Assembly: GCF_015832195.1 (NCBI RefSeq)
Contig: NC_052031.1
Coordinates: 14,509,850-14,573,849 of the forward strand
DNA length: 64,000 nt
Origin: Motacilla alba alba
Taxonomy: Eukaryota > Chordata > Aves > Passeriformes > Motacillidae
Direction of reading: 5' to 3'
The translations under genes were made by a program, and so were the position numbers. Positions 35,881 through 51,000 of the stretch are shown here, piece after piece. How positions within the stretch are numbered: the first letter of the stretch is position 1; each line of letters opens with the position of its first letter. The notes under the pieces were generated by a model that saw only the letters and a program-made list of their open reading frames with translations, was not told the origin of the DNA and did no database searches.

Positions 35881-36026
35881 AGGGAATATATGAAGGAGGA
35901 GGTGGAGGAGTGTGCTGAAGATGAGGCGACTGAATCGGAAGAAGACCTTGAATTTGATGAAAGAATTGGATGCCTTTCCAAAGGTTCCTGAAAGCTATGT
36001 GGAGACTTCAGCGAGTGGAGGCACAG
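35881..36026 (+). CDS. ERGIC2: ERGIC2 exon 2 with start codon (coding from 35,921)
   Basis: Acceptor ctcacattag, donor gtaggc. Codes MRRLNRKKTLNLMKELDAF and PKVPESYVETSASGGT. The start was chosen because it gives the family's conserved N-terminus and has A at -3. An upstream out-of-frame ATG lies at 35,890. Confidence 0.97.
35890..35991 (+). other. Upstream ORF overlapping the ERGIC2 start
   Basis: An ATG 31 nt before the ERGIC2 start opens a 33-codon frame that ends at TGA 35,989-35,991, inside the ERGIC2 coding region in another frame. The peptide is very acidic (KEEVEECAEDEATESEEDLE). Its start context is weak (T at -3, A at +4). Confidence 0.5.
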
Positions 36027-39000
36027 GTAGGCCTTGTTGAGATGCTGATACTGATAGAAACTTCAGCATGAGGAAGACAGGCGTCTTGGCTAGTCCTTGA
36101 AACTAGCTAAACTAGCTGAATTTTGGCTAGTCCTTGAAACTAGCTAAAATTGGTTTCTTGAATGCTTTGCTGGACTGACTGAGCTTATCCCTTCAAGTAA
36201 AGACATAGTATCTTATGGAAACTGATGCATCCATCACTCATCTGAAGTGAGATTTTTGTATAAAGCTGGTAAGACTGAACCCAGTGGTTAGAATAAAAGG
36301 TTAGAAATAAAAACTTCTAACCAGTTGCAACTGGAAGTGCGCTGTGCCAAGGCTCTAATAAAACTTTCTCATTTGTTGTCTCATCAAGCTCTTTTCTTGG
36401 TGTCAGGTTTCTGGGTGAGACTGAGTGAGGGTGACCTGAAATGATGGTGGGATTCAACACTCTGCTTTTGCAAAAGTAGAAAAATACTCTCCAGAGACAG
36501 ATAAGTTGAGCATTAGGATGAAGAGGAGTTTTATAAATCTTTTCTCTTGAAGGTGTACTAGATTTTAAGAGTAAGGAAAGCCCTTTGAAGAACTAGACAC
36601 TTTAATCCAGGACATGTGCTTGTACTTTTTCTATTAGTCACTTGAGCTTTTCTGGAAAAGCTGGAGCTGTAAAAAAGACCTTTCTTTATCTATCTGATCA
36701 TAAAATTGTGCCTTTAAGTTGAGCTGAGTTAGAGGTAGCCTGATCTGAAAATAGTGACTTCATCTCTTGAACTGTTGGAGTTATTTGCAGATAGGAAACT
36801 GCTAGCACTTAGAAGTAGAGGACAAAGATCTCTTTCCTATGTGATTATGCCTGAAACTCAGTTGAATGAAAAGTTGAGGAAGCAATTGCAACCTACAGAT
36901 AAGTCTTTGAAATTGTTATGCTATTTATAGTGTAGAAATAAAGAGAAGGTGATATGTTACTTTGCTGTTTCCTTAAGTGCACTGTTAATAATTAAAGGAT
37001 TACTGTATATTAAATAATCTCTAAGAAGTGTTTAAATAATTCTTTGTTAATGTTAGTCCCGGTTCCTGAGGAAACAAGTATATTGTTTCTATGTTGTAAT
37101 TTGCATTAAAACACCAAATGCTTAAAGAGTTCTTTTTTGTAGTACAGCACCATCTCTCATGAGACCTTTGCTTTGGCGAATGGTGCCTTAAAGATTTCTC
37201 AACACCAGAAGTGACTTTAACATTCTTTGGTTTTATCCCAGTAGCCTTATAAATGACCACATAGGATCCTCTTTTTCTGTGCCATTGTGAAATCTGAATA
37301 TAGTATTCCTGTTTCATTCAGAATTAAAGTGTCAGGCTTACTTTCTAATGTGATAGGGTTCTAAAACATGCCAAGTATTCTCAGACTTTCATGGCCTTCA
37401 AACCCATTGCAAAAGAAGTACCGGTCTCTCAGACAGGCTGAGACTCCAGCTCTGGGGCTGGGAGACCCTTCAGGAAAGAAAATTCTACAAGATTTTTTTT
37501 TTCCTGTTCAGATCCACACATATGTTTGCTCAGAGTGATCCAGAAAGCTGCTGTGGCTCTTACTGTGTTCCTGTGACTCTGGATAGCCAATATGGCTCCA
37601 GCTTTCCTATTGTTGCATAGCCAGGGTGAGCCTGGCCTACTGGTTCTAGAAGGAAATTGAGAGCCAGAATAATTAACTGATTAGTGCAGTTGACATGAAG
37701 GATTTCACATGTGTGGTTGTTACATAGTGTCAGCTGAAAGCTAGAACTGGAAACATTGCTGATCGATGCAACAGTCAATTCCTTCCTGATCCCCAAGGAC
37801 GGTGCCTTCATTCTCTGCTCCCAACTCTGGCTTGGGGACCACTCTGTGGGGAGTTGAAGCCGATCAACAGTGAGCTTGTTTTTTCTCGAGTTGCCCTTCA
37901 TGGATTCCACAGAAATATTCCACGGAGTGTAAATGAAAAAACCTACAGTGCCAATAAGCTGTACAGATTGCTACTATGCTCCATAGCTGAAGTGTTTTCA
38001 AGCTTATGAAAGCCATGATTTAATAAAGGGGGCATAGCAGGTGCTTCTGTGCATCTATTACTGTGTTTCTGACTGTGCAGCAGGGTGATCTTCCCCTTGC
38101 ACTGTACAGCTTTGCAAATGTGATGAGTAGGCTGCCTTGGACATACGGGAAGCACATGTTCCGCTAAAATACACCAATTAGTTTTCATCCTAAAAATAAT
38201 TTCAAGTTCTTCACTTATTGGTGGAATGGATAGCTGCCTGTTCCTTGTTGCCAGCGGGAGACATGTTTGAAATATTGGGGTGGGAGTCATGACTATGCAG
38301 CTATACACAAGTAATATAAAGTATCTTATTTCTGTTTACTGCTAGCTTATTGAGTCTAAAACTTGATATTAAAAAATTGTTATAAAAATTTAACTTGTAG
38401 ACAAGTGGAGACTTGAAGGAATTTCAAGAGGCACTACCTTCTTCTTTCATGTCAGAAGTTAGGATTGAGTTTTCCTAGACCATCCCTGACAGTGATTTGT
38501 GTGTTTTATATGTGAAGGATGATCTAGCCTGTTCTTAGATTTTCCATACAGGAATTTCACAGCCTCCTAATCATTCCAGTATTTGACTGTACTTAAAAAG
38601 TACAGTCAAAGTACTTTCTTGATGCAATGGTGGGACTTACTCTTTTCCACTCCTGTCTGAAAACAAATACTATCATTATGAAAACAACTTTCTTGCAGGT
38701 TTTGGGTTTTTAAATCAAAGATACCAGTGTTGTACTGGTAAATGCTCAACTTCTGGAATTGTTAGAATTTTGTTCTCCTTATGTTTCTGAAGAATATTTC
38801 TCACAGTCTGAATTTCCAATTTTTTTTTTTCTCTGACCAGTTTCTCTGATAGCATTTACAACGATAGCTTTCCTGACTATAATGGAGTTCATGGTGTACC
38901 GGGACACATGGATGAAATATGAATATGAAGTAGACAAGGATTTTACTAGGTAACATTATTTGTTATAATTCTTTTTAAAATGTTAGTTGCCTGCATTTCA

Positions 39001-42000
39001 GGAAAGAATAGATTGAAAATGTTCATGTGACTTGAAAGCAATTCATAATTGAAATTGCAAATTAAATATTGCAGGGATTTGATTTTTCATGTGTTCATTG
39101 TTTTGGGGCTTTTTCTTCTATGTAATCTATGCATAAGATGAATTGACATCTCTGCAATGAAGAAGTCAGAGTAGTGTAGGTTTGTTATTGAAGGAGCTCC
39201 CTTAGGAATTACTTGGTAACAATTCAGAGAACATTGTAAGATGTTACTCTGCCCCAGGTACGTAAATCGGCCCACTGTGGCTCGAGGCTTTCTCCAGTTC
39301 ATGTGGTTAGTATGTTGCCATTTTACTTTGTGCTGCTGGAGGTGAGCCTGAGCACTCAGGACTTTGATGATATTGTCTAGAGGTTGCTACTAATTTTGTC
39401 TGCAGATACAGCCCCCCTGAAGATGTGTTTGCCCTTGGTTTCATGTGCCTGTCAGAACTTGCTTGCCTTTCTTCCAGAGCTGGTCAGGCACCCGTGAGTC
39501 CCTGTGCAGTTAATGCAGATTTTGTGTCCTGAACACCTTTAAATGTTATGTGTGTCTGTGTCAAGGTTTGACACTGGCACCCACGAACTGAACTATTTGA
39601 AACTGAACTGAAATACCTTTAAGAGCCATTTGCGTAGTTGCTGTGGTAACAGGCTAAAGATACATGTATTAATTGGATGTCTTGCACGTCAGAAATAAAT
39701 AAGGTTTCTGTAATGAAAATCAAAAAAGGAAAAATTTGAAGGAGCTGCATCAAAAACTCAAATGATAGTAAATCCATTTAGACAGCTGGGATTTCACATT
39801 TAGGTCTTTGCTAAAGTAGGTTATATCCCAAGTGAAGCTATCACATGGGAAGGGTAGTCTAACAGACTGTTAGGGGATTTGGGGTATGTCCTACAGATTC
39901 CCCAGTTTGATTGTGGGCTAATCACTCAGCCTGTGGTTCTTCACAGTTTGAACCAATGGAGACTGGGATAATTTTAACTGCTTTTCTCCTCTCTACTGAC
40001 CCTGTCTGACCCAAGTTGAGCCAGTGTTGAATCCCTTGCTTATGTAATTTGCTTGAGGTTAGCTAAGTCCTGGAGGAAGCTCCCTGAGAATAGAACTGTG
40101 TGACTGTAGTGAGGGAGTTTATTCCTTATAGTATAAATTACTTTTGTGAAGCTAACAGGAAAACCAATGGGAAATGCCCAGAATATTGGCAAAAACCTCT
40201 GCCCATTGGAAAACCAATGGGAAGTGCCCAGAATATTGGCAAACACCAAAAATCTGATCATGTGGCAATCTCTTAAGTTACAAGTGCTTTAACGTGCTCT
40301 AAAAATCCATGTTCCTTCACCCAAATTTTAAACAACTTTATATTTGTTAGTATAAATTTTGGTACTTGACTGTATTTCTGCAAGTAGTCTGAGATTTTTT
40401 TCTTGATACTTGTACTCAGTATAACTTAATGGATTTTTGCCTTTTTTTTCTTTACAGTAAATTAAGGATCAATATTGATATTACAGTTGCCATGAGGTGT
40501 CAATGTAAGTATTTAATCTAAGAAAGTTTTTAAACACTTTAAGCCTCTTCAGAGAGCACACTTGCTCCCAATATAGTTGAACATTGTTCAGAATATTTTA
40601 TCAGTGTAATTTCTTCTGATCTTAATGGCATGTAGGGATCTTGATGGCAGATGACTCATTGAAGGAATTAGTAAGAAATATAAAGAAGAATATCTGTGCC
40701 ATCTCATTCTTATCTTGCAGAACCTTGCCTTGTCTGTTAGCAGGAATGGGATCTGTTGTTCAGTCTCTCATTAGCTGAAATATTCTAAAAGGTCATTGTG
40801 AGACACAAATCAGCAGCAGGAATCTATAACAATTTCTCTTTATTTATGAACTTGGGATATATTAAGCTGGTCTGCTGTTTAACAGTACTGAAACCATCAC
40901 GTAATTTCATCCTGCTTGTGCACAGAAGAGGGATACCTTCCTTATTAAAGGCAATAGTTAGTATTATTTTGACATAATTTATGTAATGAACTTTAGTTGT
41001 GTTCAGTCTTGCTTGTCCTGGACTGAGAGAAGAGAGAATATTACTTCTACCAGGAATGCAAGCAAATTTTCAGAACGCACTTCTGTTGCCTAGCTTAAAC
41101 CTTGCATAAATTGGAATTAGCATTAATTGTATGTCAGTGGGTTTTTTTTGTTACTTTTTGCAAATAAACTTTTATCCACTGATTTGACTAGTCTTGGTCT
41201 CTGTTCAGTGCTTGTCAAACAGGAGAGAATATTTATGCACAGCAGATCCTAGAAAGCTTGGATGTGTGGTTCATACAGCTTCTCTGTAGGTGTTAGATCA
41301 GTGAGAAAATACTGCAGATCTGAAGAGTTTTTGGTCAATGTCCATCAGCTGATACTGAAGGTTAAATAGGTTGGAGGAACAATAACATATGCTGAAGTTT
41401 ATCACTGTGAAACTTCATTTCAGCTTCAATTTTTTTGCTTGTCCTTGATCATCTGTGTGACTTAGTATTTCTCCTTATTTAAAATAGATGTGGGGGCTGA
41501 TGTTCTGGATTTAGCAGAAACAATGGTTGCCTCTGCAGATGGGTTAATCTATGAACCAGTAAGTTGATTCTGACCTTTTTATTCAAAAATTGAATTCCTC
41601 TTGGTGTAAAGCACTTCTGGGCTGGTTTGCTTGCTTGTGTTTTTTTTTTCTCTACCAGCCTCTTAGAAGAACATCCCATAGTTGATCTCTTTTGGCAATA
41701 GCTTCTGGGTACATTCGAACATTAATTGCAGTTGAATTTACTGTGTACATTTGTGTTAACCAATATTTGGGTTTGAACTTGGTGAACATATGTTACTAGT
41801 GATCCTGTAATGCTGATGAAGCATAGCAGGTCTGGTAGCTTGCCTTTAGTGCTTCGTGTGGGATGAGCCTAGAAATATGCAATCTGCACCTGGAGCCTTG
41901 TCTTTCAAACATTGCTCCTTTGCAATTCTGGGTGGGAAGGGACAGAACCTTTTATACTTGAGCACAAAATGTATTATTTAAACTGCAAAGCCCTTTCATA

Positions 42001-45000
42001 AACCACTGTGTGGTACCAAGTGTGAAGTTGATTATAGCTCTATACCCACACCCTAATTCTCTTCTGGGTTTCATGTAAGGGATGCATTCTGTGTGTTTTA
42101 TTAGATGTGTTATTTTTGTTTCAGGTACCATTTGAGCTCACCCCACAACAAAAAGAATTGCAAAGGTAAAGCACTGAGAGGCGTGTTTATAGTTTGTATT
42201 ATTTGTACTGGAAGTGACTTTGAAGTACACCAGAGGTACACGACACAACTCTGCCTTGAGTCTAATACCTTCTGCTTGTAATTTAAGAATGCAAACCTGC
42301 AAAAAGATACTAGGTTACTTTGCTTTCCTCGTTATTTAAGATCTCTGTTATGGAAAAAGAAAATTGCTTTAGGACTTAACTGTTCAATGGAGTCATGCAG
42401 TTGCAAGCCAAGATGTGTGGACTCTCAGCTTCTGTTTCCAAATAAATGCTTGATAGCACAAGTTAAAGTCACAGAATCAAATGTGTAAAATTTATCTAAA
42501 TGTCAGAGCTGAGCCATTGTAATAAATTGGCACATTCTTGCAAAAACAAATTCATTATTTCCTATAACTTAATTGACACACTGTTTATCACTTTAATATC
42601 TCTGTGTTGTGTGTGCCCACTATAGTGATAATCTCGTAATAGTTCTGAAGCTTATTTGGGGATCTGGCTAGATTTAGTATTTTGGTAGTACCCTGCTGTG
42701 AACACTTGAGCTTTAAATTCTGTATAAAATACTATTCCCGAAGTTTAATGTAGTGCTTTATTACTGTAGTCAACTTTGCTAAATTCCTGACTTGCCACCT
42801 GCAATTGAAGCCATTGATGAATTGTGAAGCTAGATTTTGTTTTATTTTTGCATGCTTTTACACTTGTCTCTAATCTTTAGGATGCTGCAACTAATTCAGA
42901 GTAGGCTGCAGGAAGAACACTCTCTTCAAGATGTGATATTCAAAAGTGCATTTAAAAGTGCTTCTACAGCACTGCCACCACGGTAAGAAAAGCTGGGATT
43001 TTGTAAAATTATTGCCCTTTCCTCCAACCCTGTGAATTAGACTTAACATTTTATTGTGGTTATGCTTCCACTCTACCCCCAGAAGACAAGGTTGTAAGAA
43101 AAGATCTTGTTGCTTTTTAATGAATTTTAAAATATTGTACTTGATACTTGCTTTGGAGAGCTGTTGTTTTATGAAAACCTCTGGAATTTCCAAACTGGAG
43201 AAGGTTTCCAGGTTTTGTGGTGTGCTTACATGTACATATATAGACATGAGTAAATATATGCACACACCTTTTTATTCCATGTGGTTTGATGCCTCATTCT
43301 TAATGGAAATTAGTAATGCCAGAGCAATAGTAAACAAGAGTATTTTTTTAAAACAACCTTTTTGTCTACAGCTTTTGAAAGTAGTGCTGTTATTTCCTGT
43401 GTCATAATGCTTCATAATTTTAAAAGAATCAACCTTTGAATACACATGTGTTTTATTAGTTAATTCCTGTGTCTAAGATAACACTTTTAAGATTGTGTGG
43501 AGAAAGTATGCTGTTGACACTTAATTCTAGCTACTCAGAAATGTTAAGAGATTAGTGCATAGAATGTTTGGTCTGCTGAATCTAGATGCTATTTGATTTT
43601 ATTTTTCCCCCTAAGGGAAAAGCACTTTCTGCATGAAAGCTGAAATTCTCTCTGCTTAGAAACAGCGCTAAACAGAAAGATACTGAATAAAACAAAGCAA
43701 ACACCAAAGCCGCCATACACACTTCCTGTGTTGTAATCTCCCTTCTGAGGATCAAATGTGTTCCTCCTTCCTAAGGCAAGCATCAAAAAATGGCTCAAAA
43801 AATCTTTTTTTTTTCTCATTTGCTTGATGTCTTCAGATTAATTAAATCCTTCTGTGCCTCTATGTTGCTTGTTAATGCAGTATTTGAAATGGTATTTATG
43901 CTTGAGAGGTATTTTTAAAAAGTTGATTTTCATCTCCCTCTAAAGAGCAGATTTGGAAATAGATTTTGTTTTGTGGACATCACAACATAAGTAAGGAGTG
44001 GAAGCTTTTGTAAAGAATTAAGTTGAAAGCTCTTCTTGCTACAGTGCTGTTCATGTGACCAAAATGTATTTGGTTCTGTTCATGGTAGCATTAAAATTTT
44101 CCCAAGGAGCCATTTTTGATAGAAGAAAGTGGGAGAATATAAATCCCTGGGATGGTGAAATGTTCTCTGTTTACATGTTCAGATATCATAAGCTAGCCTT
44201 GTAGGCCAGATCTCTGAATACAAGTATGAATGAAAGCTCATTTGTTTTATCAAACTGACCTTTACTAGTTTCCCTCCCTTCCACCATCTCTGCTATAATT
44301 CCAGAGGAATGCAATAAGGACAGGTAAATGATGATGCTGTATCTTTATGCTAGGAAAAAGCTAAGCTAACTGTACTGCTGTTATTTCTACAAGACAGTGG
44401 ATATTCTCAAGTACTTTCCATGTTGTTTTTATTTAAACAGGGAAGATAATTCATTACAGTCTCCAGATGCATGCAGAATTCACGGTCATCTCTATGTCAA
44501 TAAAGTGGCAGGGAACTTTCACATAACTGTGGGCAAGTATGTTCTGTCCAATTCCTGAAAATAAAAAACCCCTTTACTTCTACATTCTATATATATAGTG
44601 CATGTATGTATATGTGTGTGTGCTTTTATGCTTCAGTTAATGACTGGATTTTATTGACCTTCCTGTGCTCATGCTTGGTATCTTTTCCTGTGTAATACCT
44701 ATTCTTGCACTGTTAATTTTTTTCATAAATTGCCAAAACCATGCAGTGCATTGTTGCATGTAATGTAGTCATTATGAATTTCAGTGTTTTATAGGATGGA
44801 AACGTTTGAAAATTACTTTGTCAGAGAGCAAATACAGAGTGCGGTTAATTGCTTACTCATAGAACAAATATGGTCAAACTTTTGTTAGTCACTTAAGCAG
44901 TTCTGCAGCTTTTCAGATCATAGGACTTGGTGACTCTTCCAGAAGTGTCGTGACTTGATGAGCTCTTGATATTTCTAAAAATGCAAGACACTAGTTTTGT

Positions 45001-48000
45001 GTAAGAGGGTTTTTGTGAGTCCAAGATTCCTGACCTTACTGTTCAGTCTGTCTGTACTTGAAAGTGATAAAAATGTCATATTTAGGTTTTATAGATATAC
45101 ACAATAGATATCAGTCTTTAAAGCATACATATATATATATATATCCATGTATGTTAAATATACTTAAGCATATATATGTTATGTTATACATATGAGGATA
45201 TGTACATATTTTATAAAGTATTTATTGAAATAGAGGAGGAAAGGTAATTTTTCTACACAGTCCTCTGTGGATTCATAAAACATTTGTTGCTTTCTTCAGG
45301 GCAATACCACACCCTCGAGGCCATGCACACTTGGCAGCCCTTGTAAGCCATGAGTGTAAGTTCCTTCTGTCATCTCCATACCAACATGATTCATTTCAGT
45401 CAGAGTGCTGTCTCCTAGTTCATGTTAGGTTGCTGTTTTAAAGGTGTTCTAGCTGTGCAATTGCATTGCAAAAACAGAGTGAAGAATATTCTTTGTAATG
45501 ATCTGACTCCATAACAATTTGCTTTCACACATTTACCACTATTGGGATTATCTTTAGGTGTCTTCTGTAGTAATGATAACACTGGAATCTCAGATGTACT
45601 TTGGTGTAACATAGATACCATATGAAATTCCTGTATTTCAGTCCAGACTACCTCTTTCCTCAAAGACCTTGTTGAAAGGTTAAAAATTTCTAACCTTTTT
45701 CCTTAGAAACCTAATTTTTAGATTGTGAGTCTAAATATTAAAGGTGTGTTGCTGCCTTATTTAATGTGAAGCAAAGGTGACTTACTGTGAAAAATGAACT
45801 TGATTAAACCAGTTACAGTCAGTTAAGCCTCCAAATGTCTGCCCATGAGTTTATGTTAACACAACTTTAATGATTTTATACATTTTAAGTACCTGCCAAA
45901 TAGGCAGTGTGAGGACTTGGCAGCTGCCTTATACTTCCTCTGTACATTTGATTTACTAAACTTTCGTCTTTTTAATGCAATTGCTTACAAGAAAATGAAC
46001 TGTAGAACAATAGGGGTATTTGGCCAACTAGAAATTCTCTGTTATAAAATTATAACTCTGTTCAGCTCCACCATTGATTCAAATATAGTTACAATTTGGT
46101 TTAGAAACTCTTTTCTAGAAAAATTTAACTTTTTTGTTAAGTATTTTGGATTTGAGTTTTCTTTAAAGTGTGGGTGCATCAAATGATGTGTACAGTGGTT
46201 TTTGGTAAATGCATTAATTAGAATATTTCAGTGTTAGAAATGGGTGCATCTTTTTCTCTAAGTACAGAACCTCATAGTTTAAAAATGCTTCATTTCTCTA
46301 TATTGTCTTTCAGCCTATAACTTCTCCCACAGAATAGATCATTTGTCATTTGGAGAGCTTATTCCAGGAATTATTAATCCGTTGGATGGAACAGAAAAAA
46401 TTGCATCAGATCGTAAGTGTTGTGTGTTTAAAAAATCATCTTGTTTTGTTGAGTTTCCCAATAGTTGCATTTAAATTATTATCATTTCACATAAATGTTG
46501 GGATTGACAAGCAGCGTGTCAGGCTAAATTTGGTAGTGAGCAATGCACTGTTCAGTTACCTACATGATCTCTTAAATGTCATTTCTTTCTAATACCTGAA
46601 CTGCTGTTCTGTGCTGTTTCGTTGGAGGTGATTTGTGGTTTTTTTCCAGGTTTGTTATGTTGAAGTTACACTATGTCTGGCCATATTGCAGAAGGATGTT
46701 ACAGTGGAGAATCATAGATCTGATTGTTGTCATGATGGGGAAAAATAAGCCTGATTTGGTTTAAAAAATAGCACCAGAGTCTTGGATTCTATTCCTGTAT
46801 TTGGTTTGTCCCTTCCAAAGTGTGTTTTGTGATGAAACAGGATGGGTTTGTGTAGCACTTTGTTCCCTCATGTATAAATAAAGGAGGGTAGTAACCTGCC
46901 TCATCTCACCACTGGCATTCCCTGTGAGGGTGAAGCCCAGAACCTTCTACAGCTGCTGTTGTCTCAAAGCCAGTCACTTCCTTGGCTCTTAGAGCCACAA
47001 TGGTTTAGTGTAGCTGAAATAAATTGCTTCAGTCTATTGGTGTTTGTTCCCTTAGGGAATTACACTAAGAGCAAATGCATGAGCATGCTGATGGCTCTAG
47101 AGGAATTCTCTATAAGTGTAATGGAGAGAAAATCTGTAACCAGTTTAGAAGGGCTTCCAGCACTGTAGATACAATTCAATGGCCAAAATCTATTCTCACT
47201 ACTTTGAGATTTGTATTCATCATGAAATATGTGACAGTGTGAAACTTGTTCTAGAGCCCTGGAAACACACTACTTGTGTGTTTCATTTAAAGCTTTGAGT
47301 AGCCTGACCTTAGTGAGTCTTTTCATTACATGGAAAAAATGTAAATTTCTGAGTATAAATGGGATATATGTCTTTTCCATGGAAACTAACTTTGTGCAGA
47401 TGGTGCTGAAGCAGTTTTGGCAGTGCTGGCATTCCTTGAAGAATGTCCCTAGTGCAAGTGGCTTCACTGATTTATCATTTCTTGATTTATTTGTGAATAT
47501 CTCGGGTGGCCTTTGACTCTGTTCCTGATTCAACAGTCTAAGATTTTTCTTTTTCTTCTAGACAATCAGATGTTCCAATATTTTATCACAGTTGTGCCAA
47601 CCAAACTCCATACATACAAAATTTCAGCAGAAACTCATCAATTTTCAGTGACAGAAAGGGTAAGTAGAAGAAAGAAAAAAACCATAGAGATAAAAAATCT
47701 AAAAGTGATTGTTCATAGCAAAAGTTCAAATGTGAAAATAGTGCCATGGTTTTGAAAAGTACTGTAGCATGAAGAGACTCTTTGTAGAACATTCTAGTAC
47801 ACTAGATTTATTTGTAAATCGTACAGCAGTGATAGTAATAAAAAAATATATATGCTTGGTGACACGTGCAAACTTCTATTGACGTTTTGCATCTATAGAT
47901 CTGGAGTCTGATATTAGAATTAATGGTAGACAGTAATTTCCACTTCACTGGAATAGTGGTGCTGGGGAAATCCTGCAAATTTCAGGTCTGTAACCTAGTG

Positions 48001-51000
48001 TGTAGCTTTACAAATATTTAATTCACCTTTAGCTTTTTATCCATCTGGGAAGCAAACAAACATGCAGCTTGCTTGAATATCCTGAACTTGGTTGTGGAGC
48101 GTAAGACACAGAAACAGGTAGTTTGTATGAAAAACTGATCACACAGTGTCTCAGCTGTCTTGTTTAACCTTTGTTGAACTATCAAATTTAATTATTCTCA
48201 AGACTAGAGAGCTTCCACTTCTGGGTTTTGAGAGGCTTTTAATTCTGAATCCATAACAAAGGTAGCTAATGCAGCTTAGTATATATCATAAAGTACTAAT
48301 TTAAAGACTGCTGTGAGCAGGAAAAAAGCCTTGCGTTTACTGGCTAGATGCCTTATTTTCAGATACTGAACTCTATTTTCATCTTTTATTCAAAAGCCAA
48401 AGAAAGAAAAGTTTAATTAAAAATGACAGATAAAGTGAGAGGTGAGAAGAGAGCCTTGGGTTGAAAGAAAATGTGGGTATTAGTAGGATGGAAATTTACT
48501 GCATTACAGCTTGTGATGTTCTCCAAGGGAGAAGAATTTTTTATTTCCTCCAAATTCCATGTTGTGCTTCTGAAAAATATTGAGGTAGGGGAAGTAGAAT
48601 AGAGGCCATGTCTTGATGTTCAACTTCAGACATGCAGGCCACTGAAGGGAAAGGTTTGCTCCAGAACTCATGACAGCTGGGCTAAGGAGAGAATGAAGAG
48701 GAATTCCATCATGCAGTATACTCCCACCTCCCGTTGTTTTAGCAATCTGTTTGTGTTTTCTCTGCACAATCTGCAACAGCTAAGGCATCCCTTAGACTTC
48801 TGTAAGCCACTCAACAGCTTGTCTTGTTGTTCCTTTTTTTCATCTTCAGTTTTTTTCTCTTCCTATGTAACAGTGCTTCTTTCAATTAACTGTCCAGTCT
48901 AAGTTAGCTCTTCAGTTTTTAGTGGGGATGTATTTCTATAAAAATTGCTACAACCACACGTTACTTTGGAGAAGATCCTGTAGATAATGGAGATAAAGTG
49001 TCCATTGTGTACTTGTTTGCTCTTGCTGCCTCAGTAGGCAACCCTGTTGCTTCCAAAGCTTATTTGTGTTTACTCTTAGGGAACCAAATACTTCTATTAG
49101 ATGAGCTGAGAAAGGTTACTAGGAACAACAATTCACTGAACACCTTAGTGCTCTTATTTTGAAACAGTAAGCTCATATGCAGACATGGAAAAAGGTGGTC
49201 AGACAGCCATGGCTCAAACTGAAATGCAGTGAGATTTAATTGCCAGGGTTGGGCACATGGGGAAGCAGAGTTTGAGAGGTGTGGGCTGAAACTTCTCCAC
49301 TGTTCTTGGTGGTTGAGATACTGTAGTTATTTTTGTTAAAAGGATTTAATTCCAGCAAGGCTTCACTGAGCTATCTGATGCAAGGTTAGTAGATTTTAGA
49401 AAGATTTTTAGAAGTTAAGTCTTCTGCAGCAGTAGAAGCTGGAAGCAGATCAAAATGGTTTGCAGAAAAAAAGAATTCTTTTAAGGGTGGAGTTTTGTAT
49501 GTTCTATTTAACTTTATATTCTTTTTCCACCATTTGACCTCAAAAGACCAGTAAGGCTTAGGGAAATAACAGAGGAAAAGCAAACAAGAGTAGTTTTGTA
49601 CTTTGCCTGTGGCAAGGTTCTGTTTAACTACCTTTAGTTTTCTCTTCCTTTTTAGTAGAACTGATCATCCATCTCCAAATGCTGACAGTTGTCATGCTTT
49701 AAAATATGAAAAGCACTTCCTACTGGTTTGTTTTATTTAACTACTGCAAAGTTTTTGGGACCTGTTATCATTACTGATACATTATTTTGGCATCCTTTTA
49801 ATTTTTGTGTGGTAGCATAAAAAGCAGTATGGTTTTTGACAATGTTAGATAACTGTAGAAGTTGCTTAACCTGCATTTTCCAAAGTGTGTTCTGCTTTTT
49901 ATTTTGTACCATATTCTGCGGGTTTTTTGAGCATAAACTGTTAAATATACAGAGAAAGGGAGCTGGGATACTGTTCAGTCCTGTTTGTCTTGTCTTTTTG
50001 GTTCTTACTTGCTTAGGCATGGCTGAGTTTGTCTTCAGTCCGTTATGTTCTTTCCTGCTGTCCTTACCTATTTTCAGCCAGACTTACCTGGCAGTGCATT
50101 TATCAGCACCTTTCACTAACAATAAAATGACAGCAGACTTTTGAAAGAAGCTTGTGTTGAGGTGTGTTCTGTCCTGAAACCTTTTTTAAAAAGTAGGCAT
50201 TTATAGCAGCTACACTCTCCTCCTTGGTGTCTTTCAGTTTGAGAATTTGGCAAATGAAAAGAAACTAGAAATTTCTCAGATTAGAACTGAGGTGCCGGGT
50301 AGTCATAGTGAATTTGGGGTGTTTATTTATTTATTGAGGTGTATTTCTTGCTGTGTGACTGTTGTCTGATTTGATGTAACTGACAAAAAGTTTGAAAAGA
50401 GGCTTTTGCCAAGAAAGGTTGGCGCGAGTGTTCCTCAAAGTGCCTTCCAATCTGATATTCTATGATTTATATAAATCCTCTGGGGTCTCTGCCATTGCTA
50501 AGGCTGTTGAGCAAAGTAAATCTCATGAAGGTTTCACACTGAGGTAAGTGATTCATAGTGGCTGATAAAGTAGGAAGAGCTGTGGCAAGTATTAAACCAG
50601 TGCACTCTGCTGAGTTCACAGGCTAGGCCAAGACTGTGGCATTATCCTCATAGGTACCAACACCAATCCAGTTATAAAAATCCTGTTTAAAGGACCATGT
50701 GAGCAAGTCTTGAGAGAATAGTACCAAAGCACAATAGTGAATATTGATATGCAGCACAGCAGACCAGTGACCAGGAAAGTAAATTTTCAGTTCATGATGT
50801 TTGGCTTTCAGAAGGTACTGATCAAAGTGGCCTTGATACTCCTCAGTCTTCTGTTCATTCCTATCCTTGATTAAATAACTCACTGTCATCCCATCTTGTA
50901 AAACTGATTTTCTTGTGACTAATAACAAGTGTGACTAACAAGTGTTTCTGTCTTTTCTTTCAGGAAAGAGTAATTAATCATGCAGCTGGCAGCCATGGGG

